The position numbers and the translations under genes are program-made. A stretch of DNA of 64,000 nt from NCBI GenBank assembly GCA_029251525.1, contig JAQXDE010000014.1, forward strand, positions 149,147-213,146, given 5' to 3'. Positions 18,461-27,211 of this stretch are shown one piece after another. The notes under the pieces are model-generated. The model was given only the letters and a program-made list of their open reading frames with translations, was not told where the DNA came from and made no database searches. Each line of letters starts with the position of its first letter. Position 1 is the stretch's first letter. Origin of the DNA: Saprospiraceae bacterium (lineage in GTDB: Bacteria; Bacteroidota; Bacteroidia; Chitinophagales; Saprospiraceae).

Positions 18461-18652
18461 GTAGGTTTAATATCATTCAAGTAATTGCATAAATCATTGA
18501 TTAATCTTCATCTAAATGTCTGCGGTTTTACTTTTTAGGGGTATTAAAACGACTTTTCGAAAAAAAAATCAAAAAACATAGGGGGCAAGTTTTAAATTAG
18601 TGTCAAATCTATATAAAGCTTATCAAAATCCAATAAAGACTAATAAAAACGA

Positions 18653-19666
18653 ATGAAAGAGGAAAATTTAATCGAACTAATTCATAAAAGATTAACAAAT
18701 GCTTTGACATTTGATGAGCGAGAAATATTGAATATTTTATTAAAGGATAAAGTAAATCAACGCTTGGCTCAACAAATAGAAGCTACTTGGGAAAAAAGTT
18801 TTGATTATCGAAACGATTTCTCTCCAAATGTAGAGTTAGGTTTGAGTAGATTAAAATCTCGGATGAAAGAAGAAGAAATCAACTTCCCCAAAATCGTTAC
18901 CCTCCAAAAAAACAAGTTTTGGTTACGAATTTCAGCTGCTGCTGCAATCATTATGATAGGTTGCTTATTCACATTTAATCAACTTAGGAGTAGCCTGGAT
19001 TGGCAAAAGATCACAGTTTCTGATACTGCTAAAGATTTAATTTTAGATGATGGCTCTAAAATTTCAATCAACGAAGAAAGTGAATTAAAATATCCCTTAG
19101 AGTTTTCTTTTGAGGAAAGAAGAGTAAAATTGAAAGGAGAGGCCTTTTTTGATATCGCAAAAAATCCTACAAAACCATTTATCATTGAGGCAGGTAATTT
19201 AAGGATACGAGTTTTAGGAACTTCATTTAATGTAAGAAATTATGGTAATGAAGACTTAGCTGAAATTACCGTTCGGTCAGGAAAAGTAGAGGTTACAGAT
19301 ATAACTGGAGGCTTTACCCAAATCCTTGAGGCAAACGATCAATTGATTTTTGATAAAAAAAGAATGAAGGTTCATGATTTTTCAAAAGATGATAACCTAA
19401 ATGCATTAGCATGGTGGAGCGGGGAATTATCTTTCAAATCAGTACAAATGAGTAAAGTAAAATTGGCAATAGAAAGAACCTACAATATTGAACTAGAGTT
19501 CACAAATTCAAATATTTTGAATTGCCCATATACTATTTCAAATCATGTCAAATCTGATGGGTTAGAAAACTTTTTAGACGTTTTAGAAACTGCCTTAGCA
19601 TTTGAAGAAATTAAAAAATTAAACAACAGAAAATATCAACTCATTGGTGGAAGATGTAATTATTAA
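18653..19666 (+). CDS. FecR-family anti-sigma factor
   Basis: A 337-residue inner-membrane protein. The N-terminal cytoplasmic part (1-90) should bind the sigma factor; a single membrane helix lies at about 91-111 (FWLRISAAAAIIMIGCLFTF). The periplasmic FecR domain (about 115-225) includes DGSKISINEESELKYP and RVKLKGEAFFDIAKNP, and the C-terminal DUF4974 domain (about 250-330) carries LSFKSVQMSKVKLAIERTYN. It lies 192 bases after the sigma factor gene and before the TonB receptor whose STN domain would signal to it. A strong terminator follows, so the receptor gene is probably transcribed separately. Confidence 0.93.
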   Translation: MKEENLIELIHKRLTNALTFDEREILNILLKDKVNQRLAQQIEATWEKSFDYRNDFSPNVELGLSRLKSRMKEEEINFPKIVTLQKNKFWLRISAAAAIIMIGCLFTFNQLRSSLDWQKITVSDTAKDLILDDGSKISINEESELKYPLEFSFEERRVKLKGEAFFDIAKNPTKPFIIEAGNLRIRVLGTSFNVRNYGNEDLAEITVRSGKVEVTDITGGFTQILEANDQLIFDKKRMKVHDFSKDDNLNALAWWSGELSFKSVQMSKVKLAIERTYNIELEFTNSNILNCPYTISNHVKSDGLENFLDVLETALAFEEIKKLNNRKYQLIGGRCNY

Positions 19667-19714
19667 GTGAAATTAATTTAAAAAATACCCTTAAACCTCC
19701 CAATACCGTACTAC

Positions 19715-19750
19715 TAGCCCCATCTTAATCATTATTAAGACGGGGCTTTT
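19715..19750 (+). terminator. Rho-independent terminator after fecR-like gene
   Basis: Arms of 14 bases at 19715-19728 and 19733-19746, with one mismatch and a 4-base loop, form a GC-rich stem (AGCCCC/GGGGCT) running into TTTTG TTT. It separates the sigma/anti-sigma pair from the TonB receptor gene. Confidence 0.85.
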
Positions 19751-20045
19751 GTTTAACTTAGAACGGTCAAAATTCCTAATAATTATTTTATTTTTGGAGA
19801 AAATCTTCCGACATATAATTTAACCCACCAAAATTTTATTCTCCTAAATCGTTAATAACCTAATCTCCAAAAACAGTAAATAAAGAAAAAACTTAATTAT
19901 CCTGAAGAAAACAAACAGTTGTTAGTTTTTAAACGTTATGAAGTTATAGATACTTTTTTAAAACTCTTTGCAATTTTTAATTTTAATAATCAAGGATCTA
20001 GTTTCCATAAATAATAGAATTTTTTAAGGACACAACATAAACGGA
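19751..20045 (+). promoter_or_regulatory. Upstream region of the TonB receptor gene
   Basis: This AT-rich stretch lies between a terminator and the receptor start codon, so it should contain the promoter for the receptor-DUF4249 pair, plausibly one recognised by the neighbouring ECF sigma factor. No promoter element can be assigned with confidence by eye, and no coding remnant was seen. Confidence 0.35.
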
Positions 20046-22748
20046 ATGAAATACTTTTTTCTCATAACTTGCCTTTGTTTAGTGTCCTATTTGGGCAAGA
20101 CTCAATCTCCACTTGAGACTCGAGTAGACTTCGAAGTGAATAAAATGAATTTGGCAGAAGCTTTGGTCAAGTTGGGAGAAAAAGCAGGCATTCCTATCTC
20201 TTTTAGCAATAATATTCTTCCAAAAAACAAAACCGTTTCATTTCAATTTTCAGACCAAAAAGTTAAAGAAATATTAGCTCAAATGTTATCAGGTACTGAT
20301 GCAGGATTCAAAGCTATTGGTGCCCAGGTTGTGCTTTTCTTTAAAAAAAGAGCAACACGATATTTCACTATTAACGGGTACATTGAAGCTGAGGAAACAG
20401 GCGAGCGATTAATTGCAGCCACCATTTGGGATAAACCAAGCGGAAGATGGGCAACAGCTAATGAATATGGATATTTCACCCTAAACCTTCCAGAGGGGAA
20501 TGCGGAATTAATGGTTTCATACACAGGCTTCACTCCACTAGAGAAAAAAATTAATCTATCAAAAAATAGTACTCAAAATTTTGAATTAAAATCTCATCTA
20601 ACTCTTAAAGAGATAATAGTCACTCCTGATTTATTGCAAAGAATAAATACAGCAGAACCATTGAGTAATGATCGATTACAAGTTACCCAAATGAACAAGT
20701 TACCCTCTTTAGGTGGGGAAGTTGAATTATTCCGTATCCTTGAACTAATGCCAGGTGTTCAATCTGGATCTGATGGTATAGGTGGGTTACACGTTCGAGG
20801 TGGCGGTGCAGATCAAAACCTAATTTTAATGGATGGAGTGCCTATTTACAATCCATCGCATAGTCTTGGAATCTTCTCTGTTTTCAATTCCGAAGCGATT
20901 CAAAGCGTCAGTTTTTCCAAAGGTGCTTTTCCAGCACGATACGGAGGAAGATTGTCATCTGTTATGGATGTTCGAACTCGAGAAGGAAATCAGAAGGAAT
21001 GGTCAGGAAGTCTTAAAGCTGGATTAGTTTCATCTTCAGCCAGAATCGAAGGTCCGATTATAAAAAACAAGGCATCTCTTCTAATAACGGCACGGAGAAC
21101 TCTTTTAGACAAGTTTATCCAAAATAAAACGGCCAAATCAAAAGCAGAGGATCAGTATTTTATTGATCTATACGGAGTTCCACTTCAAGGATTTTCAAAT
21201 TATAACTTTTATGATTTAAACGGAAAATTAAATTTCTCTTTGGGTAAAAAGGATAAATTTTATTTTAGCTATTACAATGGTGGTGATAATTTTTTAGATA
21301 AAGACTTTATCCAAGATGCCCCATTTAAAGATTTTATATATTCAGATAAAGAAATTCAAAAATATAATTGGGGAAATCAAGTAGGAGTTTTACGCTGGAA
21401 TCATATTTTTGGAAATAATCTATTTTTGAATGCGACAATGACGCATAGTATTTTCCAATTTGATGTACAGCAAACTATCGAAATTGATGTTATCCCAATT
21501 GCAACAATTTCTCCAGTCAATATTTTTGTAGGAGAAGCTTATTTTTCAAGATTAAAAGATTGGGGAGCTAAACTTGACTTTGATTATACAGCAAAAGGCA
21601 ATCATCATTTTCGCTTTGGTATCAATAGCACATTACACAGTTTTCAACCAGGGGCTTTTGGAACAGATGCTCAAGTCAATGGATCTCCTCTCTTTAATGT
21701 TAATATTGATTCTGTTTTGAATGCCTCTAGCGCAGATGCATATGAACATAATATTTACTTCGAAGATGAATTTTTGATTGGAAATAGTATAAAAATAAAT
21801 ATGGGTTTTTTGGCTAACGCCTTTGCTATTCCAGAAAAAACTTTTTTAAACTTACAACCTCGTTTTTCACTTAACTACCAGATAGCCAAAGGATTGCGGC
21901 TACAAACTGGTATTAGCAAAATGGTACAATCACTGCATTTAGTTACTGGTTCAGACGCTACCTTTCCAAACGATTTATGGCTCCCTTCAACTGAATTAGT
22001 ACCACCTCAAACAAGCTGGCAAAGTGTTTTGGGTATCCAAATTCAGCCTAATAAATCAATTGAAATAAGTCTAGAAGGGTATTATAAAACTATGAATAAT
22101 TTATCCATTTATTTGGACAATTCTAGTTTAAGATCAGAACTATCTAATCCATTTAATTTTACATTTCAACCTATAGATAATGAAAATTGGGAGTCACAAG
22201 TAACGCGAGGAAAAGGATGGAATTATGGTTTAGAATTTCAGATGAAAAAAAACATTGGCCAAACTACAGGTTGGTTAAGTTATACATGGGCAGTTGCTGA
22301 TAGAAAATTTGATGAAATAAATAATGGTAACACTTATAGTTACCGCTACGACCGAAGGCATAATTTTCATATCGCTCTTAATCATCGTTTTACAAAGTGG
22401 ATAGATGCTAGCATCAATTGGACATATGGAACTGGTTTATCTACCCTTCTTCCAGTTAGTACTGTTACAATCGGTGGGCTTACTTTAATTAATTACGAAT
22501 ACTCTCGTATGCCGCCTAATCATCGATTAGATGCTGGAATAAATTTATATTTTAAAACTTGGAAATTGGATCAAAAAATTTATTTGGGTGCTTACAATAT
22601 CTACAATAGAGCAAATCCACAATATTATAAAATAACCTCTACTCCAGTAGAAGGCTCTGATCCTGAAAATCCAGAATATGAATTTAGCTTTCGCCAAGGA
22701 AGCTTCTTGCCTTTTCTACCGTCAATAAATTATTCGATTAGTTTTTAG
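20046..22748 (+). CDS. TonB-dependent outer-membrane receptor with STN signalling domain
   Basis: A 900-residue protein with signal peptide (ending near GKTQS). An STN/secretin-TonB short domain (about 25-105, VNKMNLAEALVKLGEKAGIP) can contact FecR. A CarboxypepD_reg-like domain (about 112-192) is followed by the plug (about 200-330, containing VRGGGADQNLILMDGVPIYN) and a beta-barrel to the C-terminal aromatic residue (SINYSISF). The gene follows an ECF sigma-FecR pair and precedes a DUF4249 lipoprotein gene by 103 bases. That set is typical of Bacteroidota uptake loci outside the SusCD type. The ligand, possibly an iron chelate, peptide or oligosaccharide, cannot be told. Confidence 0.92.
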   Translation: MKYFFLITCLCLVSYLGKTQSPLETRVDFEVNKMNLAEALVKLGEKAGIPISFSNNILPKNKTVSFQFSDQKVKEILAQMLSGTDAGFKAIGAQVVLFFKKRATRYFTINGYIEAEETGERLIAATIWDKPSGRWATANEYGYFTLNLPEGNAELMVSYTGFTPLEKKINLSKNSTQNFELKSHLTLKEIIVTPDLLQRINTAEPLSNDRLQVTQMNKLPSLGGEVELFRILELMPGVQSGSDGIGGLHVRGGGADQNLILMDGVPIYNPSHSLGIFSVFNSEAIQSVSFSKGAFPARYGGRLSSVMDVRTREGNQKEWSGSLKAGLVSSSARIEGPIIKNKASLLITARRTLLDKFIQNKTAKSKAEDQYFIDLYGVPLQGFSNYNFYDLNGKLNFSLGKKDKFYFSYYNGGDNFLDKDFIQDAPFKDFIYSDKEIQKYNWGNQVGVLRWNHIFGNNLFLNATMTHSIFQFDVQQTIEIDVIPIATISPVNIFVGEAYFSRLKDWGAKLDFDYTAKGNHHFRFGINSTLHSFQPGAFGTDAQVNGSPLFNVNIDSVLNASSADAYEHNIYFEDEFLIGNSIKINMGFLANAFAIPEKTFLNLQPRFSLNYQIAKGLRLQTGISKMVQSLHLVTGSDATFPNDLWLPSTELVPPQTSWQSVLGIQIQPNKSIEISLEGYYKTMNNLSIYLDNSSLRSELSNPFNFTFQPIDNENWESQVTRGKGWNYGLEFQMKKNIGQTTGWLSYTWAVADRKFDEINNGNTYSYRYDRRHNFHIALNHRFTKWIDASINWTYGTGLSTLLPVSTVTIGGLTLINYEYSRMPPNHRLDAGINLYFKTWKLDQKIYLGAYNIYNRANPQYYKITSTPVEGSDPENPEYEFSFRQGSFLPFLPSINYSISF

Positions 22749-22824
22749 ATTAAGTAATTGTGTCCTAAATAGAAAATTTGAACCTAATATAGACTGATTT
22801 TAAATAATTTATTCTAATTTTTTG

Positions 22825-22832
22825 TATCTTTA
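22825..22832 (+). promoter_or_regulatory. Weak candidate -7 box before the DUF4249 gene
   Basis: TATCTTTA, one base off TAnnTTTG, lies 19 bases before the start codon. The preceding gene ends only 103 bases upstream, so read-through from the receptor gene is an equal possibility. Confidence 0.2.
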
Positions 22833-22851
22833 GATAAGAATAAAGTGTTTC

Positions 22852-23799
22852 ATGAAAAAAATATTACATATAGCAGTCCTTTTAAATCTATTTCTAGTTG
22901 TTTCAACTTGTGAAAAAGAGCTACAATTAAACACCGAAGAAGTCGATTCAAGACTGGCGATCATGTGTGATTTCTCCCCTGATGAGCCTTTTGTTCTCGA
23001 ATTATCCAAAAGTAAATCTATCAATTCCGCCAAACTTGAGAGTAATATAATTAACAATGCAGACGTTCAAATTTGTGTAAATAATGAAGTTATTGAGACA
23101 ATTCTTCCTTTGAACAGTTCCTCTGATGCCAATACCAAATATCAGTCTACTGTTGCTTTACCTGAAATAAAACAGATTTATACTCTAAAAGTAGAAGTAG
23201 ATGGTCTAGAACCAATTACAGCTACGAGCTCAATTCCAAGAGCTGTAGAGATTTCTCACTCCTCTATTGGCGAAATTAACTCTTTTTTAACTGATGATAA
23301 TGAGACTGTAAGTTATGAAGTTAGATTAGGTGTACAAATGGAAGATCCTGTTGATGAGACTAATTATTATCAAATTTCATTTTTTCAAGAGGTTTTAACA
23401 TCAACGCCGTCTATTCAACAAAATGAAATAAAAGTTATTCCTAGTGAAGGTTATTCGTTAATCGATGATGACCTTACTAACAATTTCAATCTAATTGATG
23501 GAGGAATTTTATTTAAAGATTTAAGCTTTAATGGAACAACAAAAGAGTTTGTTTTTCAACCTTTGTTTTATTTCAAGCCCGAAAATTTAAATACAACTTC
23601 TACCCCAATAAATATTATAATCGAATTACGATCAGTATCGGAGGAATATTATAAATATTACACTTCTGTTTATCGTCAATCTTCTCAAGAGAATACACCA
23701 TTTTCGAGTCCTACGGTTATTTATAGCAATATCAAAAATGGATATGGAATATTTGCAGGTTACAGTAAAAGTATAGTAAAGGCTCCAATTGAACTGTAA
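22852..23799 (+). CDS. DUF4249-family lipoprotein, partner of the TonB receptor
   Basis: A 315-residue protein with a lipoprotein signal (MKKILHIAVLLNLFLVVSTC, lipobox cysteine C20). The body follows the DUF4249 pattern: LAIMCDFSPDEPFVLELSKS near the N-terminus, followed by Ig-like beta segments and a C-terminal IFAGYSKS. Such proteins nearly always accompany STN-type TonB receptors in Bacteroidota and are thought to sit on the outer membrane as the receptor's cap or cofactor, but no reaction has been assigned to them. A cupin gene follows 12 bases downstream. Confidence 0.85.
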   Translation: MKKILHIAVLLNLFLVVSTCEKELQLNTEEVDSRLAIMCDFSPDEPFVLELSKSKSINSAKLESNIINNADVQICVNNEVIETILPLNSSSDANTKYQSTVALPEIKQIYTLKVEVDGLEPITATSSIPRAVEISHSSIGEINSFLTDDNETVSYEVRLGVQMEDPVDETNYYQISFFQEVLTSTPSIQQNEIKVIPSEGYSLIDDDLTNNFNLIDGGILFKDLSFNGTTKEFVFQPLFYFKPENLNTTSTPINIIIELRSVSEEYYKYYTSVYRQSSQENTPFSSPTVIYSNIKNGYGIFAGYSKSIVKAPIEL

Positions 23800-23811
23800 T
23801 TTATTTCTTAT

Positions 23812-24174
23812 ATGGTGTATAAAAAACTTAAAGATATTCCTGAATTTTTAGCAAGAGACCATACACACCTAAAGGAAGTTTTAAATCCCTCCAACGATAT
23901 ACTAGCACTTAATTATAGTTTGGCTTATGCTTATTTAAATGTAGGAGAGCAATCTCTTCCACATAGTCTAATGCACTCTGAAACCTATTATATACTAGAA
24001 GGTAATGGAGAAATTCATCTTGATGAAAAATCCCTAGTAATTGAAAAGGGAGACATAATCTATGTTCCTGAAAATGTAAAACAATATGTTATTAATAAAG
24101 GGAAAATAAATCTTGCTTTTTTATGTATTGTTTCCCCACCTTGGACTCCTGATATTGAAATTATTAAAGATTAA
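23812..24174 (+). CDS. Cupin-domain protein
   Basis: A 120-residue single-domain cupin. Motif 1 is LPHSLMHSETYYILEGNG (about 46-63), with H47, H51 and E53 placed to bind a metal, and motif 2 is GDIIYVPENVKQYV (about 79-92), where the usual histidine is not evident. No signal peptide, so cytoplasmic. It starts 12 bases after the DUF4249 gene and is probably co-transcribed. Small cupins of this type can be isomerases, dioxygenases or ligand binders; no specific activity can be assigned. Confidence 0.85.
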   Translation: MVYKKLKDIPEFLARDHTHLKEVLNPSNDILALNYSLAYAYLNVGEQSLPHSLMHSETYYILEGNGEIHLDEKSLVIEKGDIIYVPENVKQYVINKGKINLAFLCIVSPPWTPDIEIIKD

Positions 24175-24580
24175 AAAGATTGACATAATTCAAACCTAAA
24201 AATTCAATAGAACTAAAATTAATTAGCCTTCAAAACGTCATCATTTCCCAAATTCCTTTTATCCTTCTTTTTATTTTTTTAAATTTGTAGATGTTGATAT
24301 GATTCAACAGTTAATTATTTTTTCATGTTTAAAGTATAATTTATAGAGAGAAGATTTACATTATTAATTGGTTCTTCAACGAGCTCCGTGTCAAAGACTA
24401 AAGAAAATTAAAATCAATACCTCCTCCGGGCGTTTTTGATTTCAAATTCCACACGAGAAAAGGCAAAAGATATTTTATATTTTTAACCAAATATTAGAAT
24501 TCTTAGCTAATTAAAACTGGTTGAAACCGTTTCTATTCACAAGAGTGCGAGAGCGACTTTAAACGAAAATAATTAACTAC
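24175..24580. other. Intergenic region, one possible promoter box
   Basis: AT-rich DNA of 406 bases between the cupin and the first glycosyltransferase gene. TAAATTTG at 24280-24287 fits the -7 consensus on the plus strand, but it is almost 300 bases from the next start codon. A less AT-rich patch at about 24370-24435 does not match any gene or RNA family I recognise. Confidence 0.3.
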
Positions 24581-25804
24581 ATGAAAATCCTACAGCTTTG
24601 CAAGAAATTTCCTTATCCATTAAAAGATGGGGAATCTATAGCGGTAACATATTTGAGTAAGGCTTTAAATCAGTTGGGCAATCAAGTTACATTGCTTACC
24701 ATGAACACCAAAAAACATTACTTCGATATAGCAGAACTTCCTGCTAATTATGATCAATATCAATCTATTCATTTTACCGATGTCGATAATGAAGTAAAAC
24801 CATTTGATGCATTTTTAAATCTCTTTTCAGACGACTCCTACCATATTTCACGGTTCATTTCTATCCCTTTTGAACAAAAATTAATCGAAATCTTAAAATC
24901 AGAGGAATTTGATTTTGTTCAAATCGAAACGGTTCATTTAGCACCATATATTCCAGTTATACGAAGGTATTCGGAGGCTAAAATTTCTATGCGATCACAT
25001 AATGTCGAGTTTGAGATATGGCAAAGAATAGCTGATAATACTGACTTCCTGCCTAAGAAATGGTACATCAATCATTTGACTAAGAAACTTAAAAAGTACG
25101 AGGTTAACCAATTGCAAAACTATGATATGATGGTAGCCATTACACAACGAGATTTAGATTTTTTCAAAAAATTAGGTTATAAAAATAAAAGTGTCGTTAC
25201 TCCTATAGGCTTAGATATTAATGATTACCATCCTAATTTCGATACTTATAATAAAGCACCATCTCTTTCTTTTATTGGAGCCTTAGATTGGATGCCTAAC
25301 TATGAAGGATTGATGTGGTTTTTAGAAAATGTTTGGGATCAATTAATTGAAAGATTTCCGAGTCTAAAATTCCATATTGCTGGAAGACATACTCCTGCCT
25401 CTCTAATGAGTTTGAAAAAGAAAAATGTTATTGTCTATGGTGAAATTCCTGATGCTGTAAAATTCATAAATAAACATTCAATAATGGTTGTTCCTTTACT
25501 TTCTGGAGGAGGAATGCGTGCAAAAATTTTGGAAGGAATGGCACTTGGAAAAGTAGTATTAAGTACTCAATTAGGACTTGAAGGAATTGCTGGAAAACAT
25601 CAACAAGATGTTTTGGTCGCAGATACTCCTGAGGAAATTATTGAAAATATTGCTTTTGCTTTGAATGATAAAGTTCGATTGCAAACTATAGGTAGAAATG
25701 CACGAGAATTCGTAACAGAAAATTTTGACAATCTTAATATCGCTCGTCGATTAGAATGTAACTATGCAAAAATGTTAAATTTGAGGCCGACTTTAAGTGA
25801 GTAA
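24581..25804 (+). CDS. GT4-family glycosyltransferase
   Basis: A 407-residue GT-B fold retaining glycosyltransferase. The N-terminal acceptor half opens MKILQLCKKFPYPLKDGESI. The C-terminal donor-binding half has LSFIGALDWMPNYEG (about 228-242), FHIAGR, and the nucleotide-sugar motif with GGGMRAKILEGMALGKVVLST (E at about 313 and 317-321 region). It is cytoplasmic and should transfer a sugar to a surface glycan or lipid precursor. The second GT4 gene follows after a terminator. No polymerase, flippase or sugar-nucleotide genes are nearby, so the product is unknown. Confidence 0.9.
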   Translation: MKILQLCKKFPYPLKDGESIAVTYLSKALNQLGNQVTLLTMNTKKHYFDIAELPANYDQYQSIHFTDVDNEVKPFDAFLNLFSDDSYHISRFISIPFEQKLIEILKSEEFDFVQIETVHLAPYIPVIRRYSEAKISMRSHNVEFEIWQRIADNTDFLPKKWYINHLTKKLKKYEVNQLQNYDMMVAITQRDLDFFKKLGYKNKSVVTPIGLDINDYHPNFDTYNKAPSLSFIGALDWMPNYEGLMWFLENVWDQLIERFPSLKFHIAGRHTPASLMSLKKKNVIVYGEIPDAVKFINKHSIMVVPLLSGGGMRAKILEGMALGKVVLSTQLGLEGIAGKHQQDVLVADTPEEIIENIAFALNDKVRLQTIGRNAREFVTENFDNLNIARRLECNYAKMLNLRPTLSE

Positions 25805-25826
25805 ACTTAAATTTAACTAAAATACC

Positions 25827-25868
25827 TAAAAGAGCTGTTACTGCACGAAGCGCGAACAGCTCTTTTAA
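25827..25868 (+). terminator. Rho-independent terminator after first glycosyltransferase gene
   Basis: AAAGAGCTGTT and AACAGCTCTTTT arms at 25828-25839 and 25855-25866 enclose a 15-base loop and end in a T run. It separates the two glycosyltransferase genes transcriptionally. Confidence 0.8.
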
Positions 25869-25924
25869 ATTATAAAACCTTTCATTTTACAAATAAAGAT
25901 TTTAATTATTGAAAGGATAAAAGT

Positions 25925-25932
25925 TACTTTTG
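25925..25932 (+). promoter_or_regulatory. Candidate -7 box for second glycosyltransferase gene
   Basis: TACTTTTG is an exact match to TAnnTTTG, 36 bases before the start codon and downstream of a terminator, so a separate promoter is expected here. The -33 element is not clear. Confidence 0.45.
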
Positions 25933-25967
25933 TAGTGCATCTTTAATCTTTAATCTTTTATTGAAAA

Positions 25968-27128
25968 ATGAAATTAGTTGTTGTCACTTCTCGCTTTCCA
26001 TACCCACTCGAAAAGGGCGATAAATTGAGACTCTACTTTCAAATAAAATACCTTGCCCAGCGGCACGAAATCACTTTGCTATCTTTAGCTGATGAACCAG
26101 TTTCAGAAGATTCGCTCAACCATATCAATAGTTTTTGTAATTCAGTTCACATCTTTCCTATTAAAAAAAATAGAGCAAAATGGAATGCACTAAAATCACT
26201 AATAACTAACACACCACTTGAAGTAAATTATTTTTTTAATAATAAAATAAAAAGGAGATTCGAGGAGATCATCCATCAAGTTAGACCTGATCACATCTAC
26301 TGTCAACTTATCAGAATGTCAGAATATGTAAGGAATCTACCTTACCCTAAAACCTTGGATTATATGGATGCATTTTCCATAGGAATGCAGCGTAGAGCAG
26401 AAAACTCTAATCCAATAACAAAAGCCATTTTTAAAAGAGATGCTACGAAAATTGCTAAATATGAATCAGTTGTGTATCATGATTTTGATAATCATACCAT
26501 TATTTCTGAGCAAGATCGAAAGCATTTAGCTTTTTTTAAAAATGAAAAAATTCATGTTTTACCAAATGGGGTTGATACTCATTTTTTTGCTCCAATGCCT
26601 CAGGTTAAAAAGAGTTTCAATATAGCTTTTGTCGGTAATATGGGCTACTATCCCAATATTCAAGCGGCGCTTTTTTTAGCAAAAAAAATTATTCCTAAAC
26701 TATTAGAAAAATTTCCCGATATAAAGCTTTTAATCGCAGGAGCACGACCTACTCAAGAAATCAAAAATTTAGCCTGCAAAAATATTTACATAACTGGATG
26801 GGTAGAAGATATTCGATCTGCTTATGCTTCAGCCAACATTTTTGTAGCTCCTATTTTTTATGGTAGAGGACAACAGAATAAAATATTGGAAGCAATGTCA
26901 ATGGGTATTCCTTGTATCACATCTGATCAAGTTAACCAAGCTATCGGAGCAAAAGATGGAACATCAATTCTTATTGCAAATGATGATGAAAGTTGTCAAG
27001 AACAAATATCTTTGTTGTTGACAGATGAGGAGTTACAAAAAAAACTGAGTAAGAATGGACTAGATTGGATTCGAAATAATTTTAGTTGGGAAAAATATGG
27101 AAAACAGTTAGAAGATTTAATTGTTTAG
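25968..27128 (+). CDS. GT4-family glycosyltransferase (TIGR03087-like)
   Basis: A 386-residue GT-B glycosyltransferase. The opening VVTSRFPYPLEKGDKLRLYF and the DYMDAFSIGMQRRAE segment (about 125-140) resemble the exosortase/PEP-CTERM-associated sugar transferases of the TIGR03087 group. The donor half has AFVGNMGYYPNIQAA (about 222-236), LLIAGARP, the GWVEDIRSAYASANIFVAPI segment and NKILEAMSMGIPCITSD (about 304-320). No exosortase gene is visible in the window. It has its own promoter candidate. Target and sugar are unknown. Confidence 0.9.
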   Translation: MKLVVVTSRFPYPLEKGDKLRLYFQIKYLAQRHEITLLSLADEPVSEDSLNHINSFCNSVHIFPIKKNRAKWNALKSLITNTPLEVNYFFNNKIKRRFEEIIHQVRPDHIYCQLIRMSEYVRNLPYPKTLDYMDAFSIGMQRRAENSNPITKAIFKRDATKIAKYESVVYHDFDNHTIISEQDRKHLAFFKNEKIHVLPNGVDTHFFAPMPQVKKSFNIAFVGNMGYYPNIQAALFLAKKIIPKLLEKFPDIKLLIAGARPTQEIKNLACKNIYITGWVEDIRSAYASANIFVAPIFYGRGQQNKILEAMSMGIPCITSDQVNQAIGAKDGTSILIANDDESCQEQISLLLTDEELQKKLSKNGLDWIRNNFSWEKYGKQLEDLIV

Positions 27129-27211
27129 AAATTGACTTTCTTAATATTATAATTTGTCTAACGAATTCAAGCATAAAAATTAGAAATTGTAAAAAAATAA
27201 AACCATAAAAT

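Noticed and set aside
24370..24435. Less AT-rich patch as a structured RNA or tRNA remnant
   Set aside because: No cloverleaf, T-loop sequence or known riboswitch core could be found by eye.
27140..27211. FMN riboswitch ahead of ribBA
   Set aside because: The short AT-rich leader lacks the conserved FMN aptamer segments.
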